From Nostoc sp. NMS7 (GTDB lineage: Bacteria > Cyanobacteriota > Cyanobacteriia > Cyanobacteriales > Nostocaceae), in the NCBI RefSeq assembly GCF_017115085.1, contig NZ_JABXKJ010000242.1, positions 21,457 through 85,456 on the forward strand: 64,000 nt of DNA. The letters are read 5' to 3'. The translations under genes were made by a program, and so were the position numbers. Positions 16,594 through 25,119 of the stretch are shown one piece after another (the stretch's first letter is position 1; every line of letters begins with the position of its first letter). The notes beneath the pieces are model-generated. The model was given only the letters and a program-made list of their open reading frames with translations, was not told where the DNA came from and searched no databases.

Positions 16594-18735
16594 CTACGGG
16601 CAACGCGGATGAATGCCTCCTTGAGTACAAATGTATGCTAATTGCTTGGAATCTAAATTTTTGGCTTGAGAAAAATCAACCCCTTGGACTACGGCAGATA
16701 CTGAGCCTAAATCTGGGGTTTGGACAAATTGATCTGCTGGATCTTGTTTGCTAGGGGCGAGAATTGCCCCCTTAAAATCTGCTCCGGCGACATTCGCCCC
16801 CCGTAAATCGGCAAAACTCAGATCGGCATTTTGCAAATTAACGTTTTCCATCTGGGCAGAACGCAAAACAGCACCAGTTAGACGAGTGGCGCTCAAGTTA
16901 GCATTACTGAGATTAGCACGATCCAAATAGGCTCCTGATAAATCTGCCCCTTGCCAATCAGTGTTAGTTAAGTTGGCAAAGGATAATTGCGTTCCTATAG
17001 CACTGACACGACCTAAACGCGCCGCGTACAAATTGGCTTCGTTCAAGTTGGCATCGCCTAAATCTGCTCCAGTTAAGCTGGCTTTTTCCAAAACTGCGTT
17101 TTGCAGATTGGCTCCTACTAGTTGGGTGCTGTTGAGTTTAGCCTCAAATAAACGCGCGTTGGATAAGTTGGCTTTGTTGAGAGTGGCGCGGCTCAAATCG
17201 GTACGGTTCATCAAGACGCGACTGAGGTTAGCATCAGTCAGATTGGCTTGCTGCAACTGAGCTTGGCTTAAATCAGCGATCGCATCGTCATAAGTATCCC
17301 AGCGTCCATCTTCACCCACGCCCCGAAAGCGGCTACCCTTCAAACTGGCTTGGTTAAGATTTGCAGATTTTAACTTAACTCCTGATAAATCAATATTGTC
17401 TAGCACCAAGTTAAAAAAGGAACTTCCTGGAGTACCGCTTTGACCTAATTGGGTGCTACTAAGGTCAACGCCCTCGGTTTTACCACTGTAAACAGAGAGA
17501 ATCTTGTTGATCGTCCCCTGATTTCTTTGTAGTCGCCCTTGCCGCAATTCCCGTTCTTCGGTTGCAGCGCTACCCACAGACTCCAGTTCGCTAACCAAAA
17601 ACTGATTCTTATTTTTTAGTTCCGGGATGGCTTGAGGCCCGACAGTTGTCAAAGCTTGTTGAATTGTATCCAGGAGGCTGGGGTTGGTTTCGCTAACCAA
17701 GAGATCCGCCAGAAATTTAATAGACTGTGGGTCATTAAGACCACCAATAGCCAGAATTGCACTTTGGCGTTGCTGATTAGTCGCCCCAGAGTTAGGACTC
17801 AATGGTTTGATAAGTTCGAGGAACTGTTGGCTGTTGATTTGCTTAGTTGCTCGCTGGGATTGTTGAATTTGGATATAAACTTGAGTGCCGATTAAAGTTG
17901 CTAACACAGCAGTCATGCTCGTCAGCCCTACCCCAAACAAAATCAGATTAGGATTTTGCTGTATCCGCCGCCACAGATTCGGCGACTGATTGGTTTGGGC
18001 TGCCGCTAATTCTTCATCTCCCTCCTGCCATTCTTCTGCTTGATCATTACCGCCAGCAGACTGAATTTGTTTGTTCCTAGGTAAGAGTCCATCTATTGTA
18101 TAAGTGCCTGCGAGTTGATCATGCAGTGCGCGACGCCCCTGGCGCGACGGTAAGCCGATCCCTTCACCCACAATCATTAACAAAGACAAAAATGTGAATA
18201 ATCCTAAATTCGGAAAAGCAAAGCTGTAGCGCCACAGCAGATAAGCGATGGAAATGGGTACAGTCCAACGCCCAACGCCTTCTCTAATCACAACTGCCCC
18301 CAATCCGGGCGGCTTCCCTTGCTGGTTCACAACCCGCACTTTTAACCAACGTTTAGGAATTGTGCTACCAGTCTTAGCTAGTAAATACAATTGCCACCAC
18401 GAGAGAGTTACAGGCGCTAACAGGGCGATTGTCCATAAAATATTAGTCGGCCATGCAACGTTAGGGATGCCATAGCTCACAGGCAGAGCCAGGGGTCTGG
18501 CGATCGCTCTTTGGGTTACTATCAGCACGGGGTTAAGCGGCACTCGATTCAGATCGCTTCGAGAATTGGCATAGACACCAATGCCGAAGGGAATCAACCC
18601 ACTGGCAACTACTAGTGTGATTTCAGCCGCCCAAGCAGCAAAACGCCTACCTGCTAGCAACAGCGACTTGGCTTTTTCCGGTTCTTTTGACTGACCAGAT
18701 TGATTCCTACTTCTCCTGACAGTTGGTGTCGTCAT
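16594..18735 (-). CDS. RDD membrane protein with pentapeptide repeats
   Basis: A 713-residue membrane protein. Residues about 15-215 form an RDD domain with several hydrophobic helices (WAAEITLVVASGLIPFGIG, the transmembrane FPNLGLFTFLSLLMIVGEG). A further helix (LILFGVGLTSMTAVLATLIG) lies near 265. It is followed by a short HEAT-like adaptor (IGGLNDPQSIKFLADLLVSE). The last 270 residues are pentapeptide repeats of the A(D/N)Lxx type (LSRATLNKANLSNARLFEAKL), folding as a right-handed beta helix. The role is unknown. ATG 18735 has AAAGGG upstream; a GTG 15 codons earlier is less likely. Confidence 0.85.
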   Translation of the reverse strand: MTTPTVRRSRNQSGQSKEPEKAKSLLLAGRRFAAWAAEITLVVASGLIPFGIGVYANSRSDLNRVPLNPVLIVTQRAIARPLALPVSYGIPNVAWPTNILWTIALLAPVTLSWWQLYLLAKTGSTIPKRWLKVRVVNQQGKPPGLGAVVIREGVGRWTVPISIAYLLWRYSFAFPNLGLFTFLSLLMIVGEGIGLPSRQGRRALHDQLAGTYTIDGLLPRNKQIQSAGGNDQAEEWQEGDEELAAAQTNQSPNLWRRIQQNPNLILFGVGLTSMTAVLATLIGTQVYIQIQQSQRATKQINSQQFLELIKPLSPNSGATNQQRQSAILAIGGLNDPQSIKFLADLLVSETNPSLLDTIQQALTTVGPQAIPELKNKNQFLVSELESVGSAATEERELRQGRLQRNQGTINKILSVYSGKTEGVDLSSTQLGQSGTPGSSFFNLVLDNIDLSGVKLKSANLNQASLKGSRFRGVGEDGRWDTYDDAIADLSQAQLQQANLTDANLSRVLMNRTDLSRATLNKANLSNARLFEAKLNSTQLVGANLQNAVLEKASLTGADLGDANLNEANLYAARLGRVSAIGTQLSFANLTNTDWQGADLSGAYLDRANLSNANLSATRLTGAVLRSAQMENVNLQNADLSFADLRGANVAGADFKGAILAPSKQDPADQFVQTPDLGSVSAVVQGVDFSQAKNLDSKQLAYICTQGGIHPRCP

Positions 18736-18918
18736 CGCATAATTCCCTTTGATATTATTTCTACGCCGCGATCGGCACAATTAAAATAGACTAAGCTAAT
18801 TGGCAAAAAGAAAAGCATATTGAAATAGAATTTATGGAGTTATAAGTCAGGAGCCGTTTGTATTCTGGCTCCTGACTTTCATAACTCCGGGCAGAATGCA
18901 AGGCAAATGCATATCAAC

Positions 18919-19263
18919 TTATTGCTTACGTTGAAAGCTACTAGAGACAAAAAATTTGTATCCAACATACACTAACCCCGCCAAAAGTGCCAGAGTGATT
19001 ACAGATGCAACCAGTTTAAACACTGTTTGCAGCATCGCCAAGCCCACTAGCACCGTCACACCCGAAACTACCAGCTTTTTCGCCCCAGATAAGCTCTTAA
19101 ACCAAATCTGAAATCGCTCCAGTTGCAAGTTCAAGTTCCCAAAAACAGACTGAGGCGTTTGTTTTTGTTCTTGTGGTTGTGGAACTACCCCCGGTGGGGA
19201 ATTAATCTCTGCCTCTAGCTTATTGAGGCGACGCTGTAAGTCTTCTTCAGGTTGAGGATTCAT
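18919..19263 (-). CDS. Small membrane protein, conserved cyanobacterial type
   Basis: A 114-residue protein with a charged, proline-rich N-terminus (MNPQPEEDLQRRLNKLEAEI) that may form a short coiled coil, then one or two hydrophobic helices (KKLVVSGVTVLVGLAMLQTV and SVITLALLAGLVYVGYKFFV). The C-terminus is basic. No family was recognised. ATG 19263 is used, with AGGGA ten bases upstream. It is 183 bases upstream of the RDD gene on the same strand. Confidence 0.68.
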   Translation of the reverse strand: MNPQPEEDLQRRLNKLEAEINSPPGVVPQPQEQKQTPQSVFGNLNLQLERFQIWFKSLSGAKKLVVSGVTVLVGLAMLQTVFKLVASVITLALLAGLVYVGYKFFVSSSFQRKQ

Positions 19264-19998
19264 CAATTTTTTATCCCTCAGCTAAGTCACTTGTTCAACA
19301 ACAGACCAACCAAATTCTATTTTTGGTGGTTGTCTTAGTGATTTTAGCTAATGTCTGTGCGTGCAAGAACTTTCTGGACAAATAAAATTTATTATGATGA
19401 TTTTTAGAATCCTACTAGCTTGTTACGGATTCAAGTGCGGAATCTAGGTAGGATTTACGCATAAGAAATCCCCCAACCCCTTTAATTAATAAAGTTGGCT
19501 CTTTCATATCTCCCCCTTTTTAAGCTATCCATTAGTCACATCTTTCTTTACAATCTTGAAACGCTTGTTTTATAAGTATCTTGAGCACTGAGGTATCAGG
19601 CATACTTGACAAATTAGCTCTTAGTCTTCTCGCTAAAATTAGGTTTTTATTGAGAATGGACAACGAAGGAATAAGGTTTAGAAAAAACGTGAGCCTTCGC
19701 TCTCGCAAATGTTAAGAAAGATCGGGGTAATGGATAGCTTTTTAAGGGGGATCGAGGTTTCAGGTTTTGAATGCATAAGTCTTAGTAGGGTGAAATATTT
19801 TGGTACAGAAGTGCCACCTAATATAGATAATTTGCACGATTGGTGGTTTCTAGAACCCATTAAATCTTCACAACCAATCCTGAAGTTAATGGTATTGCTT
19901 TATACAGCAGCTTTTGGAACCAAGACGGATTGCTGTCGTCTATTAAATCACTACTGCATAACAATATTGCTCTAAAAAAATCTGGAGCATTAATTAAA
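19264..19998. other. 735-bp spacer containing a possible MITE
   Basis: No gene is accepted. The central 240 bases are bounded by long imperfect inverted repeats (see 19509-19752). Short open frames of 60-88 codons in this stretch cross the repeat arms and are judged spurious. Confidence 0.55.
19509..19752. mobile_element. MITE-like element with about 25-bp inverted ends
   Basis: The left arm (19509-19534, TCTCCCCCTTTTTAAGCTAT then CCATTA) is matched in inverse by the right arm (19728-19752, TAATGGATAGCTTTTTAAGG then GGGAT) with a few mismatches. About 190 bases lie between, with no coding capacity. This size and structure fit a non-autonomous element. Target duplication was not identified. 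Confidence 0.5.
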
Positions 19999-20430
19999 AT
20001 GAAGAAGCTTAGGCTACTTGCAATTGTTCCCACAGCTTTGGCGATGAGTTTGGTTTTTACTGAGGCTAATTTAGCACAGACACCAACAATCCAAATTCAT
20101 CAAAATTTACAACCAGATCCACTGGTTTTGAACGGAAAGTCTGGCGGAACTGTCAAAAGTAATTGTGGCAATATTAGCGCTGAACCCAATCAAGTTATTC
20201 AGGTTACAGAGTCACTACCTTATTTGCGATTAACAGTAGAGAGTCAAGGGAAGCCAACGCTGTTGATTGACGGACCTGGGGGGCGCTTTTGTGTACTAGC
20301 AGATAGTTACTCTGGAGGCAAGTCAGAACTTTCTGGTTTCTGGCAGGCAGGAACATACTCGCTGCATGTGGGCGAACTATCCAAACAAGAGTATAGCTAC
20401 ACGCTCTCAATCTCGCAAAAAAATAAATAA
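19999..20430 (+). CDS. Exported protein of unknown function
   Basis: A 143-residue protein with a clear signal peptide (MKKLRLLAIVPTALAMSLVF, cleavage near NLAQ). The mature part has a Cys pair (SNCGNIS and GRFCVLAD) that could form a disulphide. The segment LVLNGKSGGTVKSNCG is followed by beta-rich sequence, and WQAGTYSLHVGEL resembles pre-peptidase or beta-sandwich domains. The ATG at 19999 starts the signal peptide; an earlier ATG at 19930 would add an unlikely leader. Confidence 0.65.
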   Translation: MKKLRLLAIVPTALAMSLVFTEANLAQTPTIQIHQNLQPDPLVLNGKSGGTVKSNCGNISAEPNQVIQVTESLPYLRLTVESQGKPTLLIDGPGGRFCVLADSYSGGKSELSGFWQAGTYSLHVGELSKQEYSYTLSISQKNK

Positions 20431-20556
20431 TTATAAGTCACTTGTACTGAGCTGTTCGACAGGCTAACTGTGAGACGTTGCCCTTGGCGTAGCCTCTGGT
20501 AGAGAAAGTATTTGTCCTTTACCAATGACCAATGACCAATGACCAATGACTAATGA
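20431..20556. repeat. Small dispersed repeat plus heptamer array
   Basis: GTTCGACAGGC and GCCCTTGGCGTAGCCTCTGG (about 20451-20500) are fragments of common small repeats, followed by CCAATGA heptamers (20521-20560). The heptamers supply the TAG stop of the neighbouring zinc-ribbon gene. Confidence 0.65.
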
Positions 20557-20928
20557 CTAATCTTCCAGTGATTGGGCTGGAACTTCGACAGCAGTCACAT
20601 CAATTGTGCCTTCTGGTGTCAAGCGCTGAAAATGACTATTTTGGACTAACAGTGACTCCCCACAGTTAGGACACTGCAACTGACTGTTATTTAAACCTGT
20701 AAATTCATATCGACAGACGGGACACTGATCAGCAACCAAGTTGCGTTGCAGCCACCAACGAAAGCCAAAAAAAGCCACAATGGGTGCCAAAAACAGCAAC
20801 CCGAAAATAATTAGCAACGAATTAACCAACCAACCCAAGCCCAGTGATGCCAGTAACCAAATAACTGCCAGCAGGGTGAGCCAAGGGCGGAGATTTAAAA
20901 GATTCAATTGAAATGACTTAAAGCTCAT
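20557..20928 (-). CDS. Membrane protein with a C-terminal zinc ribbon
   Basis: A 123-residue protein: two hydrophobic helices (residues about 14-60, LAVIWLLASLGLGWLV and LLIIFGLLFLAPIVAFFGF), then a zinc ribbon CPVCRYEFTGLNNSQLQCPNCG (69-90) with two CxxC pairs. This layout is seen in small cyanobacterial proteins of unknown role. The stop codon falls in heptamer repeat DNA. Function not assigned. Confidence 0.68.
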   Translation of the reverse strand: MSFKSFQLNLLNLRPWLTLLAVIWLLASLGLGWLVNSLLIIFGLLFLAPIVAFFGFRWWLQRNLVADQCPVCRYEFTGLNNSQLQCPNCGESLLVQNSHFQRLTPEGTIDVTAVEVPAQSLED

Positions 20929-21032
20929 TTTTTAAATGTCGTCCTGCTCTCCTTCTAGGATAGCGATTTTAGTCATTGGTCACTTGATACTGAGCGAAGC
21001 CGTTGGCGCAGCCTCTCGTAGAGAAGTATTTG

Positions 21033-22214
21033 TCATTTGGACTTGATTACTGAGGATAGAAGTATTTTTTGCAAGTGCTGTTGGAAGGCATCTATGCCAA
21101 ACAGTGCGATCGCCTGTTCTCGCAGCCACTCTCCATCACATCGCTGGTCATCCCCTTGAAGCATTTCTATACAAGCTGCTGCTACAGCATTAGGATTGCG
21201 GTGTGGTACTCGCCATCCCAGTTTACCATCCTGCAAGGGATCAGCAGAGCCATCGTCGTCACCGGATAATACAGGTATTCCACAAGCCATTGCTTCCAGA
21301 TAAACAATGCCAAAGCCTTCTTGCGAAGGCATAATATAGGCATCAGCAAGGCGGTAATGTTCGATTAATTCTTCTGTGGCAACGTAACCAGCAAATACGA
21401 CGCGATCGCTAACACCTAAATTTTTTGCCAGTTTCGCTAATCGCGGTTGGTCATCACCGCGACCAATTACCAAATATTTCACTTCTGGGAAAACTTGAGC
21501 GATTTGTGGTAATGCCCGAATTGTGACATCTACACCCTTGTAAATATCCCCTGACCATAACCGCGCTACTGTCATTAACACTTTAGCACCAATTAAGCCA
21601 TACTTCTTTGCTAATTCTGGCTGTTTGGAACCAGGAGTAAATTTATCCCCATCAATTGCACAAGGCATCATCTCTACCATTTTCGGGTTTAGACTATTAG
21701 CAATACAAGTGCGATCGCGGCTATAGCGACTAATTGCCCAAATTCCACCTGCTGATGTCAGGGCGCGATGTTCTTGATTTTTGAGCGGTTCCCAGACTTC
21801 TTTGCCGTAAGTTAGCACTGTGTAAGGAATCCCTAAGGGCTGACAAAGAATTTGTACTAATACTGCTAAGTTAATATGACCGCAGAAAACTTGCTGCGGA
21901 CGGCTTTGCAACAAACACTTAACTAAAGCGGCTGCCATTTGCAGTCTTCCTAAATCGGGAGACTGATTTTTAAAGTAATGAAATTTTAAGTTCTCCTGTT
22001 CAAACGGATTTAAGCTATCAGGACTATCTCGTAGCAAAAATACTTCCGCTTTGTAACCTTGCCTCAATCCCAGATAGGCGCAAAAAATATCTTTTATATA
22101 TGATTGAATACCACCTTCCTGGGCAAAAATTTCTAAAAACACGAAGACATGGTTAGTTTTTTTGTTAACTTTATCACCTAATTTTAGGTTTTTTGTCGCT
22201 CTAGTGATATGCAT
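21033..22214 (-). CDS. Glycosyltransferase family 4
   Basis: A 393-residue GT4 (GT-B fold, retaining) glycosyltransferase that would transfer a sugar from a nucleotide donor in polysaccharide or glycolipid synthesis. The C-terminal half carries VLMTVARLWSGDIYKGVDVTI, the donor-site VVFAGYVATEELIEHYRLAD, and the E-x7-E pattern EGFGIVYLEAMACGIPVL. The N-terminal half has a Rossmann-like domain. Acceptor and donor cannot be told. It stands alone, flanked by small dispersed repeats. Confidence 0.87.
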   Translation of the reverse strand: MHITRATKNLKLGDKVNKKTNHVFVFLEIFAQEGGIQSYIKDIFCAYLGLRQGYKAEVFLLRDSPDSLNPFEQENLKFHYFKNQSPDLGRLQMAAALVKCLLQSRPQQVFCGHINLAVLVQILCQPLGIPYTVLTYGKEVWEPLKNQEHRALTSAGGIWAISRYSRDRTCIANSLNPKMVEMMPCAIDGDKFTPGSKQPELAKKYGLIGAKVLMTVARLWSGDIYKGVDVTIRALPQIAQVFPEVKYLVIGRGDDQPRLAKLAKNLGVSDRVVFAGYVATEELIEHYRLADAYIMPSQEGFGIVYLEAMACGIPVLSGDDDGSADPLQDGKLGWRVPHRNPNAVAAACIEMLQGDDQRCDGEWLREQAIALFGIDAFQQHLQKILLSSVIKSK

Positions 22215-22248
22215 ATTAGATTATTTATACTCGCGGTTAGGGCGCGAT

Positions 22249-22269
22249 GTCTACGACGGGCTATGCCTA
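22249..22269. repeat. 21-bp insertion inside a HIP1 octamer
   Basis: GCGAT (22244-22248) and CGC (22270-22272) flank a 21-base insert that starts GTCTACGACGG and ends GCCTA. Removing it restores GCGATCGC. It lies just upstream of the glycosyltransferase start and shares end bases with the inserts at 7981 and 28930. Confidence 0.6.
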
Positions 22270-22502
22270 CGCACCGCTTTTTCACATCTACCCTACAGCT
22301 AAAACTGGGGGTTCCCGTGTGCCATTGTAATCCAAATAAGATTGAAAAAAGAGTATACTTTTATCAATCAAATAACTATATAGTTGATTTATTTTATATT
22401 AAAAAAAGCATGGTTTGGGCAAAATCTAGGTAATAATCCAGACATCTGCTGATATTTACAGAAATATTACCGAGCAGCTTCCAACCCTTGACTGCTTCAG
22501 TT

Positions 22503-22946
22503 TTACGTTTGTGCTTCTACAGAGTATTTGACGATGAGCAGGCAATTTCTCCCATCTGCACCACGCTCGTATACAACACGGTCAGCTAACCGCCGCAGGA
22601 GAAACCATCCATACCCGCCTACTTGCAGTGTACCTGGCTCTGGCTCTGCGATCGCATCAGGATTGAAAGGTTTTCCATAATCCCAAATTCTAATCTCTAG
22701 TCGGTCAATCCAGAGATAAACGTTAATTTCAATGGTTGTTTCCGGGGGTAAAGCATGATGAGCATGACGAACAGCGTTGGTAAAGCCTTCTGCTAATGCT
22801 AAATTGAGGCGATCAAGTTGGGTTTTTGACCAGCCAAGTTGAGACAAATGTTGCAGACAAAATTGCTCGAACCATTCTTGCACCTGGTTTAGGAGACTGA
22901 GTTCGCTCTTAACCGTCAGATGGTCTTGCTGCACTATGCTAAACAT
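22503..22946 (-). CDS. Anti-sigma-factor-type serine kinase (RsbW-like ATPase)
   Basis: A 147-residue HATPase domain of the RsbW/SpoIIAB group, which phosphorylates anti-sigma antagonists in partner-switching systems. The N box LNLALAEGFTNAVRHAH, the G1 box IRIWDYGKPFNP (Asp-x-Gly) and the G2 box GGYGWFLLRRLAD are all present. ATG 22946 (MFSIVQQDHLTV) matches the usual start of this group; an upstream frame to 23105 adds 53 non-homologous residues. No anti-sigma antagonist or phosphatase gene is next to it. Confidence 0.85.
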   Translation of the reverse strand: MFSIVQQDHLTVKSELSLLNQVQEWFEQFCLQHLSQLGWSKTQLDRLNLALAEGFTNAVRHAHHALPPETTIEINVYLWIDRLEIRIWDYGKPFNPDAIAEPEPGTLQVGGYGWFLLRRLADRVVYERGADGRNCLLIVKYSVEAQT

Positions 22947-23461
22947 TAACTGTGACTTAAATATAAGTAAACCCAAGTTGCTAGTTATTAAATTTTGCCA
23001 ATAGTGCAAAATTTCTCTGATATAGAAAAATCTTAATTGAGATATTCTGTTTACCAAAATACAAAAGATCATCGATTTTGGCGTTTCGAGGGTTGTAACT
23101 AGCAACTTACGTTAAGTAAGTGAAAAATGTTTGTATTTGTTAACTCATCCCCCGGCTTGAAGCCGGGGGGAAATCGAAGTCATTAGTTATTAGTCATTAG
23201 TACCAATGACCAATGACTTTTGACTAATGACAATGGAAAGGCGGGCGGCTATTCCGGACACCCCTCTTGTTGGGATGGGATTCCCGCCGATTTTCGTTGA
23301 CTTTTGGTGATTTCAGACTTGAGAATAGCTTTTTCATCCAAAACTTAAAATCCCAGATGCAATCTCAACTATGAAAATTGACGCCTGTTGATTGGTTTCA
23401 AAAGCACATCTGCATCTGCTCTTGAAACTCACAGGCGTCAAAGCACTTCCTGGTGACTAAT
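22947..23461. repeat. Spacer between the RsbW-like gene and petD
   Basis: About 515 bases with a GC-rich hairpin at 23149-23169 (CCCCCGGCTT / AAGCCGGGGG, a dispersed repeat), heptamers at 23184-23232 (CATTAGT / CAATGAC) and the petBD terminator at the right end. No gene is seen. Confidence 0.6.
23371..23441 (-). terminator. Terminator of the petB-petD transcript
   Basis: On the minus strand, 20 bases after the petD stop, an 11-base perfect stem TTGACGCCTGT / ACAGGCGTCAA encloses a second stem (GTTTCAAGAGC with GCTTTTGAAAC). The outer stem is followed by TTTTC. This is a long bipartite hairpin at the expected place. Confidence 0.7.
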
Positions 23462-23944
23462 TTAGAATAGTCCCAAGGTCAAAGATTTATCCAATGGTAA
23501 GGCAGCACCAATACCCAGCCACAGGGTGACAAGAGTACCAACGAGGAATACTGTGGTTGCAACTGGACGACGGAAAGGGTTTTGAAATTTATTGACGTTC
23601 TCAATAAAGGGAATGAGAATTAGCCCGACTGGAACCGAACCCATTGCTACCACTCCTAAAAGTTTGTTAGGGAGTGATCGCAAAAGTTGGAAGACTGGAT
23701 ACAAGTACCACTCCGGCAAAATTTCCAATGGTGTGGCGAAAGGATTTGCTGGTTCACCGGTCATCGCCGGGTCTAGCACAGCTAGAGCCACAATCGCAGC
23801 GAAGGAACCCATGATCACGATGGGAAACACGTAAAGTAGATCATTAGGCCAAGCGGGTTCACCATAGTAGTTGTGACCCATGCCTTTAGCGAGTTTGGCT
23901 CTTAACTGAGGATCGCTCAGGTTAGGTTTTTTTTGTGTTGACAT
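23462..23944 (-). CDS. petD: Cytochrome b6f complex subunit IV
   Basis: A 160-residue thylakoid membrane protein corresponding to the C-terminal part of mitochondrial cytochrome b. Three membrane helices (about 36-56, 92-115, 130-150) and the Qo-site loop PEWYLYP (residues 78-84) are visible. It transfers electrons from plastoquinol as part of the b6f complex. Full family length, start MSTQKKPNLSDP. It follows petB by 119 bases in the standard petBD operon. Confidence 0.96.
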   Translation of the reverse strand: MSTQKKPNLSDPQLRAKLAKGMGHNYYGEPAWPNDLLYVFPIVIMGSFAAIVALAVLDPAMTGEPANPFATPLEILPEWYLYPVFQLLRSLPNKLLGVVAMGSVPVGLILIPFIENVNKFQNPFRRPVATTVFLVGTLVTLWLGIGAALPLDKSLTLGLF

Positions 23945-24063
23945 TTTGAAATATGCTCTCCTGCTTAAGTTAAATTAAAGCATTTGTGAAAGCTATCAGC
24001 TACTAGGCAACCTTAGCCTTGATCTGAAAACTGACAAATGTTGTCTTTCGCTAATAGCTGATA

Positions 24064-24711
24064 TTACAAAGGACCGGAAATACCTTGCTTGCGGATCATC
24101 AAGAAGTGAAACAGCATGAAGACCGCAATCAACCAAGGCAACACAAAGGTGTGGGCGCTGTAGTAACGAGTTAGTGTTGCTTGACCAACACTCGAACCGC
24201 CACGCAGCAGGTCGGAGATGAGAACGCCAACCACGGGAATTGCTTCTGGTACGCCGCTAACGATTTTCACAGCCCAGTAGCCAATTTGATCCCAAGGTAG
24301 GGAATAGCCGGTGACTCCAAAGGAAACGGTGATCACAGCCAGGATGACACCACTTATCCAGGTCAATTCGCGGGGCTTTTTGAAACCACCAGTCAGGTAA
24401 ACCCGGAAGGTGTGCAAAATCATCATCAATACCATCATGCTGGCAGACCAGCGATGAATGGAGCGAATTAGCCAACCGAAGCTGACTTCATTCATGATGT
24501 ACTCCACTGAGGAGAAAGCTTCAGCTACTGTTGGTCTGTAGTAGAAGGTCATGGCAAATCCAGTGGCAAACTGGATGAGAAAGCAAACCAGGGTAATTCC
24601 ACCCAGGCAGTAAAAAATATTGACGTGGGGAGGGACGTACTTGCTAGTGACATCTTCAGCGAGTGCCTCAATTTCTAGGCGTTCCTCAAACCAGTCGTAA
24701 ACGTTGGCCAT
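24064..24711 (-). CDS. petB: Cytochrome b6
   Basis: A 215-residue cytochrome b6, the dihaem subunit of the b6f complex. The four haem-ligand histidines lie in SIHRWSASMMVLMMILHTFRVY (helix B) and in RYYSAHTFVLPWLIAVFMLFHFLMI (helix D). The N-terminal MANVYDWFEERLEI and the cysteine for haem c(n) (NIFYCLGGITLVCF) are present. The gene is divergent from ctpA across a 400-base region that must hold both promoters, an arrangement seen in other cyanobacteria. Confidence 0.97.
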   Translation of the reverse strand: MANVYDWFEERLEIEALAEDVTSKYVPPHVNIFYCLGGITLVCFLIQFATGFAMTFYYRPTVAEAFSSVEYIMNEVSFGWLIRSIHRWSASMMVLMMILHTFRVYLTGGFKKPRELTWISGVILAVITVSFGVTGYSLPWDQIGYWAVKIVSGVPEAIPVVGVLISDLLRGGSSVGQATLTRYYSAHTFVLPWLIAVFMLFHFLMIRKQGISGPL

Positions 24712-25119
24712 ACAATCTCAAGTCCCTAAGAATCGGTTGCGGTTGATAAATCTCGAAGTTCTGAATCGGCAGAAGCCTTCGCTCAGACTTCTCTCCCAAT
24801 TAGCAATTTTGGGATTTTCGTAAAGGTGAGTTTTTTTTGGAAAGCTTGTCAGCTTTTAGCGTGCTAAGAGACTTCAGAAACTTTACACTCTGTAAAGATG
24901 GAATATATTGCGATCTCTTTACGCCCCTACACACAAAATGGTGGACACAAAGTAGATTTTATCCTTTGGTGAGTGGATACGATGCCTCAGTTGACTGAAC
25001 AACTTGATGAGAAAAATGCACCACTTCTATAAAAAAAGTAACATAATCGAGAGATAGATTTCATCAACAACAGGGCAAGTGGGCATTTCTAGGCAATTTG
25101 GGTTGAGGTGAAATTGATA
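24712..25119. promoter_or_regulatory. Divergent petB / ctpA regulatory region
   Basis: About 400 bases without a gene between two divergent genes. A perfect dyad CTTTACACTCTGTAAAG (24881-24897, 7-base arms, 3-base centre) lies 170 bases upstream of petB and could be an operator or a hairpin in the leader. GAGG for the ctpA start is at 25105-25108. Confidence 0.55.

Noticed and set aside
16448..16754. Open frames of 60-100 codons on both strands
   Set aside because: They lie in heptamer and CTCCTTGT repeats and encode low-complexity sequence.
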